5,596 bases of DNA from positions 1 through 5,596 of the forward strand of contig CAQLOA010000107.1 of NCBI GenBank assembly GCA_948829205.1, read 5' to 3'. The DNA is from an uncultured Eggerthellaceae bacterium. GTDB lineage: Bacteria > Actinomycetota > Coriobacteriia > Coriobacteriales > Eggerthellaceae. This document shows positions 1 through 5,596 of this stretch, one piece after another. Both the position numbers and the translations under genes were made by a program. Under the pieces are notes generated by a model, which saw only the letters and a list, made by a program, of their open reading frames with translations, did not search any database and was not told the origin of the DNA. Positions within the stretch are counted from its first letter, which is position 1; each line of letters opens with the position of its first letter.

Positions 1-113
1 GCCAGGACATCTAGAAGATCCAGCTTGACACCGAGCGCGACAACTACATGACCGCCGAGGAGGCCAAGGACTACGGCCTGGTCGACGAGATCATCGCGCA
101 CCACGGGGAATAG
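1..113 (+). CDS. clpP: ATP-dependent Clp protease proteolytic subunit, C-terminal end, with in-frame amber codon
   Basis: This is the last 37 codons of ClpP, the serine protease that forms the barrel degrading proteins fed to it by ClpX; the 5' part lies outside the window. The reading frame (codons starting at 3, 6, 9) gives a typical ClpP tail: DTERDNYMTAEEAKDYGLVDEII, in two parts DTERDNYMTAEE and AKDYGLVDEII, ending at TAG 111-113. The second Asp of DTERD (codon 39-41) corresponds by family knowledge to the catalytic triad Asp. The oddity is a TAG at 12-14, in frame, where family members usually have Glu or another charged residue; GAG to TAG is one base change. If real, it would cut off the catalytic Asp and the last helix. 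It lies 12 bases from the window edge, so a base-call error is equally plausible. The position directly before clpX supports the identity. Confidence 0.8.
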
Positions 114-155
114 GCGCAGACGCCGGCCCCGCCATTGCAGAAGCAGAGCCCTTTC

Positions 156-196
156 GCATGCGTCGGACGCACTTTCCGGCGCATGCTTCTATAATT
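156..196 (+). terminator. Probable rho-independent terminator after clpP
   Basis: The arms GCATGCGTCGG (156-166) and CCGGCGCATGC (176-186) pair over 11 bp with one T-G wobble, around a 9-base loop. The hairpin is followed by TTCTATAATT, a T-rich but interrupted tract. It sits 42 bases after the clpP stop, where a terminator would be expected. The weak T-run lowers certainty, and the structure may only attenuate transcription. Confidence 0.5.
190..195 (+). promoter_or_regulatory. Probable -10 box of the clpX promoter
   Basis: A perfect TATAAT in an otherwise GC-rich stretch, 55 bases before the ATG of clpX. A start of transcription near 202 would give a leader of about 48 bases. No good TTGACA-like -35 is visible at 16-19 bases upstream (the 17-base position is ACGCAC, within the loop of the terminator hairpin), and there is no TGN extension, so the -10 is the only sequence support. 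Confidence 0.5.
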
Positions 197-249
197 AGCG
201 GAATACGAAGGCTGACCCGCCCGTGCGGGCACCGAGCGAAAGCGAGCCA

Positions 250-1691
<1,442 letters not shown>

Positions 1692-1692
<1 letters not shown>

Positions 1693-1697
1693 AGGAG
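1692..1697 (+). promoter_or_regulatory. Shine-Dalgarno of valS, overlapping the clpX stop
   Basis: GAGGAG begins with the last base of the clpX TAG and lies 7 bases before the valS ATG. It fixes the valS start and indicates that valS is translated from the clpX transcript, possibly with translational coupling. Confidence 0.85.
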
Positions 1698-1704
1698 ACT
1701 TCAC

Positions 1705-4368
1705 ATGACGGAGGGCAAGACCAAGGAGAGCTACAGCGAGTGGGAGAGGCCCATATTCGAGGCCTGGCGCGACGGAGGGTACTTCTCGCGCACCCCGGGG
1801 TTCGGCGAGCATGCCGGCCAGCCCTACACCATCGTCATCCCGCCGCCCAACATCACCGGAGTCCTGCACCTTGGCCATGCGTTGAACGACACCATCCAGG
1901 ACGCATGCATCCGCCGCGCCCGCATGCAGGGCTATCGCACGCGCTGGGTCCTGGGAACCGACCATGCGGGCATCGCCACCCAGACCAAGGTAGACAAGCA
2001 CCTTGCCGAGCAGGGCATAAACCGCCGCGAGATAGGCCGCGACGCCTTCATCGAGGAGTGTCAGAAGTGGCGTGACGAGTACGGCACCACCATCGTCAAC
2101 CAGATCAAGGCCATGGGGTGCAGCTGCGACTACGAGAACGAGCAGTTCACCATGAGCCCCGAGTTCTCGCTGGCGGTGCGCAAGGTGTTTGTCGACTGGT
2201 ACCACGCGGGGATAATCTACAGGGGGCGCCGCATCGTCAACTGGTGCCCCAGCTGCACCACCGCCATCGCCGACGACGAGGCCGAGTACGAGGAAGAGGC
2301 CAGCCACCTGTGGTATCTGCGCTACCCTCTGACCGAGCCCGTCGACGGAATGGACTACCTGGTGGTGGCGACCACGCGCCCCGAAACCATGCTGGGCGAC
2401 ACCGGCGTGGCCGTCAGCCCCAAGGACGAGCGTTACGCCAGCCTCGTGGGGAAGACGGTGACCCTTCCCATAGTGAACCGCGAGATCCCCGTATTCGCCG
2501 ACTTCCACGTCGACGCCGAGTTCGGCACGGGCGCCGTCAAGGTGACGCCCGCGCACGACCCCAACGACTTCGCCATGGGCCAGCGCGCGGGGTTGGACCA
2601 GGTCAACATCTTCGACGAGACGGCAACCGTCGTCGACGGCTTCGGCAAGTTCTCCGGCATGTCCCGCGACGAGGCCCGACAGGCCGTGGTCGACGAGTTC
2701 GAGTCGCTCGGGCTGCTAGACCACGTCGAGGATCTCACCCATTCCGTCATGCACTGCTACCGCTGCCACAACACCCTCGAGCCGTGGCTGTCGGAGCAGT
2801 GGTTCGTCTCGGTCGACGGGCTGAAGAAGCCTGCGGCCGCCGCGGTCGAGTCGGGCGAGATAGGGTTCTTCCCGTCCCGCTGGTCGCAGGTATACCTCGA
2901 CTGGCTGGACAACTTGAAGGACTGGTGCATATCCCGCCAGCTGTGGTGGGGGCACCGCATCCCCATGTTCTACTGCGACGAATGCGGATGGCAGGACGCT
3001 TCGGTGGAAGACGTCGAGACGTGCCCCGAGTGCGGTTCTCCCGTGCGCCAGGACGAGGACGTGCTTGACACGTGGTTCTCGTCGCAGCTGTGGCCCTTCG
3101 CAACGCAAGGTTGGGGGGTCCATGGGAAGGATGCGCCCGAGCTTGTGGAGAACTACCCGACGCAGCTGCTTTCCACGGCCCGTGACATCATGGGGCTTTG
3201 GGTGGCCCGCATGGTCATGGCGTCCGAGCACTGCATGGGGCAGATCCCGTTCCAGGACGTCATCATCCATCCCACCGTCATGGGCGCCGACGGCAAGCCG
3301 ATGAGCAAGTCGCGCGGCAACGGAGTCGACCCGGTGAAGCTCATGGAGGACTACGGCGCCGACGGCATGCGCTTCGGGCTTCTCACGCAGGTCACGGGGT
3401 CGCAGGCCATAAGGTTCGACGTGCAGAAGATCGAGTCTGCGCGCAACTTCGCCAACAAGATAAGGAACGCCGCCAGGTTCGTCGCGATGAACCTGGAGGG
3501 CTTCGTCCCAGGCGAACCCGAGATGGCAGACGCGTCCGACAGGTGGATATTCTCGCGCCTGGCGAAGCTGGTCGAAGGCGTCGACGCGTCCTATGCCACC
3601 TACGAGTTCAGCGAGATGACCAGGCAGCTTTACACGTTCTTCTGGAACGAGTTCTGCGACTGGTACATCGAGTTCTCGAAGCCCAGGCTGGCAGGGGACG
3701 ACGCTGCCGACAGGCTCGCATGCCAACGCAACCTGCTTGCCGTGCTCGACGTGGCGCTTCGTCTGCTGCATCCGATCATGCCCTTCACCACCGAGGACAT
3801 CTACGCGAAGCTTCCCAAGGGCGAAGGCGCGCCCGCCATGCTGATCTGCGCCGAGTGGCCCAGCGCCCAGTCGCTGGCGCGCTACGTCGACGAGCAGGCC
3901 GAGCTCGCCACGGCCGCCGTGTGCGACATCGTGGGCGCGGTAAGGTCGGCACGGTCACGCTACAGGCTTTCGCCAAAGACGCAGCTCGACGTCGTCGTGA
4001 AGGCTCCAGCCGAGAAGGCCGCCCTGGTCGAGTCGCAGTCGCAGCTCATATCCTCGCTTGCAAAGGCGTCGTCGCTTTCGGTGTCGCCCGACGCCCCCAA
4101 GCCGCCCGAGTCGGCCGTGGGGCTCGTTTCCGACATCGAGGTCTACACCGTGCTTTCGGGGCTCGTCGACTTCGACGCAGAGCGCAAGCGCCTCGAGAAG
4201 GAGTCCGCCAAGCTCGAAGCGGATGCCGCAAAGCTTCGGAAGAAGCTTTCGAACCCGGGGTTCCTCGCCAAGGCCGCTCCCGAGGTGGTCGAGAAGGACA
4301 AGGCCAGGCTCGCCGACGCCGAAGTCCAGCTGGAACGCCTGCACCATCAGCTTTCCGAGTTGGAATAG
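1705..4368 (+). CDS. valS: Valine--tRNA ligase (ValRS)
   Basis: ValRS activates valine with ATP, charges tRNA-Val, and hydrolyses mischarged Thr-tRNA-Val. The 887-residue product has the usual family length. Visible in order: PPPNITGVLHLGH with the HIGH motif as HLGH (55-58); WVLGTDHAGIATQ; the CP1 editing domain with TTRPE (223-227) and GTGAVKVTPAHDPND (274-288); WCISRQLWWGHRIP; DVLDTWFSS; and the second ATP motif as KPMSKS, with MSKS at 533-536. Two likely zinc sites are seen: CxxC pairs at 181/184 and 351/354 flanking the editing domain, and C424/C427 with C440/C443. The last 65 residues (about 822-887) form the charged coiled coil that contacts tRNA in ValRS. TTRPE, the TPAHDPND site and the coiled coil separate it from IleRS and LeuRS. 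The start has a strong GAGGAG. The Pro in place of the first Lys of KMSKS is a small deviation. Confidence 0.97.
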   Translation: MTEGKTKESYSEWERPIFEAWRDGGYFSRTPGFGEHAGQPYTIVIPPPNITGVLHLGHALNDTIQDACIRRARMQGYRTRWVLGTDHAGIATQTKVDKHLAEQGINRREIGRDAFIEECQKWRDEYGTTIVNQIKAMGCSCDYENEQFTMSPEFSLAVRKVFVDWYHAGIIYRGRRIVNWCPSCTTAIADDEAEYEEEASHLWYLRYPLTEPVDGMDYLVVATTRPETMLGDTGVAVSPKDERYASLVGKTVTLPIVNREIPVFADFHVDAEFGTGAVKVTPAHDPNDFAMGQRAGLDQVNIFDETATVVDGFGKFSGMSRDEARQAVVDEFESLGLLDHVEDLTHSVMHCYRCHNTLEPWLSEQWFVSVDGLKKPAAAAVESGEIGFFPSRWSQVYLDWLDNLKDWCISRQLWWGHRIPMFYCDECGWQDASVEDVETCPECGSPVRQDEDVLDTWFSSQLWPFATQGWGVHGKDAPELVENYPTQLLSTARDIMGLWVARMVMASEHCMGQIPFQDVIIHPTVMGADGKPMSKSRGNGVDPVKLMEDYGADGMRFGLLTQVTGSQAIRFDVQKIESARNFANKIRNAARFVAMNLEGFVPGEPEMADASDRWIFSRLAKLVEGVDASYATYEFSEMTRQLYTFFWNEFCDWYIEFSKPRLAGDDAADRLACQRNLLAVLDVALRLLHPIMPFTTEDIYAKLPKGEGAPAMLICAEWPSAQSLARYVDEQAELATAAVCDIVGAVRSARSRYRLSPKTQLDVVVKAPAEKAALVESQSQLISSLAKASSLSVSPDAPKPPESAVGLVSDIEVYTVLSGLVDFDAERKRLEKESAKLEADAAKLRKKLSNPGFLAKAAPEVVEKDKARLADAEVQLERLHHQLSELE

Positions 4369-4375
4369 CCACCTT

Positions 4376-4384
4376 TGCTATAAT
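4376..4384 (+). promoter_or_regulatory. Extended -10 promoter for the zinc ribbon gene
   Basis: TGCTATAAT matches the extended -10 form TGN-TATAAT exactly and begins 8 bases after the valS stop. The hexamer 17 bases upstream (4356-4361, CGAGTT) is not a good -35, which extended -10 promoters tolerate. Transcription would start near 4391, leaving a leader of about 40 bases. The upstream part of the promoter overlaps the end of valS. Confidence 0.6.
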
Positions 4385-4413
4385 GGCTTGAACTGTGACA
4401 CTTAAACGCAAAC

Positions 4414-4420
4414 AGGGGAG
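4414..4420 (+). promoter_or_regulatory. Shine-Dalgarno deciding a TTG start
   Basis: AGGGGAG lies 9 bases before TTG 4430. The next in-frame ATG (4466) has no comparable site and would cut off the N-terminus before the first membrane segment, so TTG is preferred. Confidence 0.7.
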
Positions 4421-4429
4421 TTGGGATAA

Positions 4430-4933
4430 TTGAGCGAACTGTTCCAGCAGCTTTGGACGCCGCAGATGCAGACGGCGTTCACCGTCGTAGTGGTGCTTCT
4501 GGCCATTCTGTACGTTCTTTCCATCATCTGGGTGGTGCGCGACGCGTACCTGCGCGGAACCACATGGTACATCTGGGCGATCGTCGCATTGGTCCCGCTG
4601 GTCGGGGTCATCGCGTACATCCTGCTGCGACCGCCCCTGCTGCGCATCGACCGCGACGAGCAGGAGCTCGAGATAGCGCTGAAGCAGCGCCAGCTCATGA
4701 ACTACGGGGAATGCGCCACGTGCGGCTATCCCGTCGACGCAAGCTACGTCATATGCCCAAACTGCCACACGCAGCTTAAGAACCTCTGCGGCCATTGCGA
4801 GCGGGCCCTGGAGCCTTCGTGGGCCATTTGCCCGTACTGCGCCACGCCCGTCGCCGGCTCCACCCCTTCGCGCAGCTCGCGCTCCGGCGGGTCGTCGCGC
4901 AGGAGTTCCACCAACAAGCACACATCCGAGTAA
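4430..4933 (+). CDS. Membrane-anchored double zinc ribbon protein, function unknown
   Basis: The 167-residue product has three parts. Residues about 16-36 and 46-66 are two hydrophobic membrane segments; the second, with PLVGVIAYILLRPP, resembles the short two-helix anchor found in front of PLDc_N-type proteins. Residues about 70-92 are a charged, probably helical stretch. Then come two zinc ribbons with identical spacing: C95-x2-C98-x10-C109-x2-C112 and C120-x2-C123-x10-C134-x2-C137. The tail (142-167) is rich in Ser, Gly and Arg and probably disordered. The loop between the membrane segments holds RDAYLRG, so by the positive-inside rule the topology is uncertain; I would place the ribbons in the cytoplasm. 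I do not recognise a named family beyond zinc ribbon/DZR-like. The gene has its own promoter and lies between two tRNA synthetase genes, which suggests but does not show a link to translation. It starts with TTG. Confidence 0.85.
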   Translation: MSELFQQLWTPQMQTAFTVVVVLLAILYVLSIIWVVRDAYLRGTTWYIWAIVALVPLVGVIAYILLRPPLLRIDRDEQELEIALKQRQLMNYGECATCGYPVDASYVICPNCHTQLKNLCGHCERALEPSWAICPYCATPVAGSTPSRSSRSGGSSRRSSTNKHTSE

Positions 4934-4948
4934 CAACCAAATATCAGA

Positions 4949-4975
4949 AGCTCCTAGGCTTTCGCCGTTGGGGCT
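4949..4975 (+). promoter_or_regulatory. Upstream hairpin of the thrS leader
   Basis: AGCTCC (4949-4954) pairs with GGGGCT (4970-4975), including one T-G pair. An inner GGC/GCC stem (4957-4959 with 4964-4966) is capped by TTTC; A4956 can pair with T4968. No T-run follows, so it is not a convincing terminator of the preceding gene. It lies four bases before the anticodon-like hairpin and may be part of the same leader structure. Confidence 0.4.
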
Positions 4976-4979
4976 CCGT

Positions 4980-5010
4980 CATCGCAGGTGCTTTGTATGC
5001 ACCCGGCATG
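4980..5010 (+). promoter_or_regulatory. Candidate thrS translational operator mimicking the tRNA-Thr anticodon arm
   Basis: GGTGC (4987-4991) and GCACC (4999-5003) form a perfect 5-bp stem around the 7-base loop TTTGTAT (4992-4998). In tRNA numbering the loop has U33, UGU at 34-36 (a threonine anticodon) and A37. The stem can continue outward through a small internal loop: G4984-C5007, C4985-G5006, then 4980-4982 with 5008-5010 around a bulged C. The structure ends directly before the Shine-Dalgarno (5011-5017). In E. coli, ThrRS binds an anticodon-like stem-loop just upstream of the thrS ribosome site and blocks initiation. G35 and U36, the main ThrRS identity bases, are present here. The same role here is inferred, not shown. 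Confidence 0.5.
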
Positions 5011-5017
5011 AAAGGAG
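5011..5017 (+). promoter_or_regulatory. Shine-Dalgarno of thrS
   Basis: AAAGGAG lies 6 bases before ATG 5024 and begins at the base after the extended anticodon-like hairpin. A protein bound to that hairpin would be close enough to hinder ribosome loading. Confidence 0.85.
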
Positions 5018-5023
5018 AATCTA

Positions 5024-5596
5024 ATGGAAATCAAGCTTCCTGACGGCTCCGTCAAGCAGGTTGACGAAGGCGCCACCGTCGCCGACGTGGCCGCAGCCAT
5101 CGGCGCCGGTCTTGCCAAGGCTGCCCTGGGCGGAATAGTGAACGACCGCCCCGTCGACCTTTCCGCACCGGTTTCCGAAGGCGATTCGGTGGCAATCGTC
5201 ACCTCGAAGTCCCCAGAAGGCCTCGACCTGCTCCGCCATTCGGCCGCCCATGTCATGGCCGCGGCGCTCACCGACCTGTACGGAACGGTCGAATTCGGCG
5301 TGGGACCTGCCATAGAAGGCGGCTTCTACTATGACGTCAAGATGCCTGAGTCCCTCTCTCCCGACGACCTTCCCGCCGTCGAGGAGCGCATGGCGCAGAT
5401 AGTCAAGGACGATCTCCCCTTCGAAAGGCGCGAGGTCACCCGCGACGAGGCGCGGCAACTGTTCGCCGACCAGCCGCTCAAGCTCGAGCTCATCGACGAG
5501 CTTCCCGAAGGCGAGACGATAACCGTCTACTCCATCGGGTCCTTCACCGACCTCTGCCGCGGTCCGCACCTTCCGTCCACCGGCGCGCTTCCAGCG
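5024..5596 (+). CDS. thrS: Threonine--tRNA ligase (ThrRS), N-terminal part
   Basis: ThrRS charges tRNA-Thr with threonine and edits mischarged Ser-tRNA-Thr. Only the first 191 residues are in the window; the gene continues past the right edge without a stop. Residues 1 to about 61 form the TGS domain (MEIKLPDGS, then GGIVNDRPVDL). The editing domain follows, with its signature residues H72 and H76 (HSAAHVM) and C178 and H182 (DLCRGPH). These correspond closely to H73, H77, C182 and H186 of E. coli ThrRS. AlaRS shares an HxxxH editing motif, but the N-terminal TGS domain in front of it fits ThrRS. The catalytic core and anticodon-binding domain are out of sight. A strong AAAGGAG fixes the start. 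No clear promoter is seen in the 90-base gap, so co-transcription with the zinc ribbon gene is likely, and the leader hairpins suggest control at translation. Confidence 0.96.
   Translation, partial: MEIKLPDGSVKQVDEGATVADVAAAIGAGLAKAALGGIVNDRPVDLSAPVSEGDSVAIVTSKSPEGLDLLRHSAAHVMAAALTDLYGTVEFGVGPAIEGGFYYDVKMPESLSPDDLPAVEERMAQIVKDDLPFERREVTRDEARQLFADQPLKLELIDELPEGETITVYSIGSFTDLCRGPHLPSTGALPA

Noticed and set aside
4387..4429. Hairpin or operator in the leader of the zinc ribbon gene
   Set aside because: I could find no convincing inverted repeat; only the ribosome site is supportable.
4060..4936. Separate - strand gene spanning the end of valS and the zinc ribbon gene
   Set aside because: The frame gives Arg/Ala-rich sequence with no domain, and crosses two genes with clear signatures on the + strand.
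4949..4985. Rho-independent terminator after the zinc ribbon gene
   Set aside because: The hairpin 4949-4975 is followed by CCGTCATCGC with no T-run, so termination is unlikely.
4968..4998. A thrS promoter made of TTGGGG (4968-4973) and TTGTAT (4993-4998)
   Set aside because: Spacing is 19 bases and both hexamers match the consensus poorly; the strong promoters nearby use exact TATAAT.
4934..5023. T-box riboswitch in front of thrS
   Set aside because: The 90-base gap is too short for a full T-box, has no T-box consensus segment and no terminator with a T-run before the start codon.

Overview
The window looks like chromosomal core sequence from a high-GC actinobacterium of the class Coriobacteriia, probably Eggerthellaceae. 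The basis is the gene order (clpP end, clpX, valS, a membrane-anchored double zinc ribbon protein, thrS), the GC-rich third positions, and a habit of using ATA but not ATT for isoleucine. No database search was possible, so the taxon is an inference. All genes are on the + strand and I see no mobile element, CRISPR array, tRNA or rRNA.

Layout: 1-113 is the 3' end of clpP, which carries an in-frame amber codon near the window edge. 114-249 is intergenic, with a terminator-like hairpin (156-186) whose T-rich tail contains a perfect TATAAT, probably the clpX -10 box. clpX (250-1692) encodes a complete ClpX with an unusually long linker between its zinc domain and its AAA+ core. Twelve bases later valS (1705-4368) begins, with its Shine-Dalgarno touching the clpX stop, so the two are almost certainly one transcript. 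An extended -10 promoter (4376-4384) just after the valS stop drives a TTG-initiated gene (4430-4933) for a small membrane protein with two CxxC...CxxC zinc ribbons. After a 90-base leader, thrS begins at 5024 and runs off the window.

How the genes relate: ClpX unfolds substrates for ClpP. ValRS and ThrRS charge tRNAs for translation. The zinc ribbon protein has no assigned role.

The most interesting signal is in the thrS leader. Directly before the Shine-Dalgarno there is a 5-bp stem with a 7-base loop, T-T-TGT-A-T, which has the geometry and key bases of a tRNA-Thr(UGU) anticodon arm. It suggests that ThrRS represses its own translation by tRNA mimicry, as in Escherichia coli thrS, in a lineage where I know of no such description.
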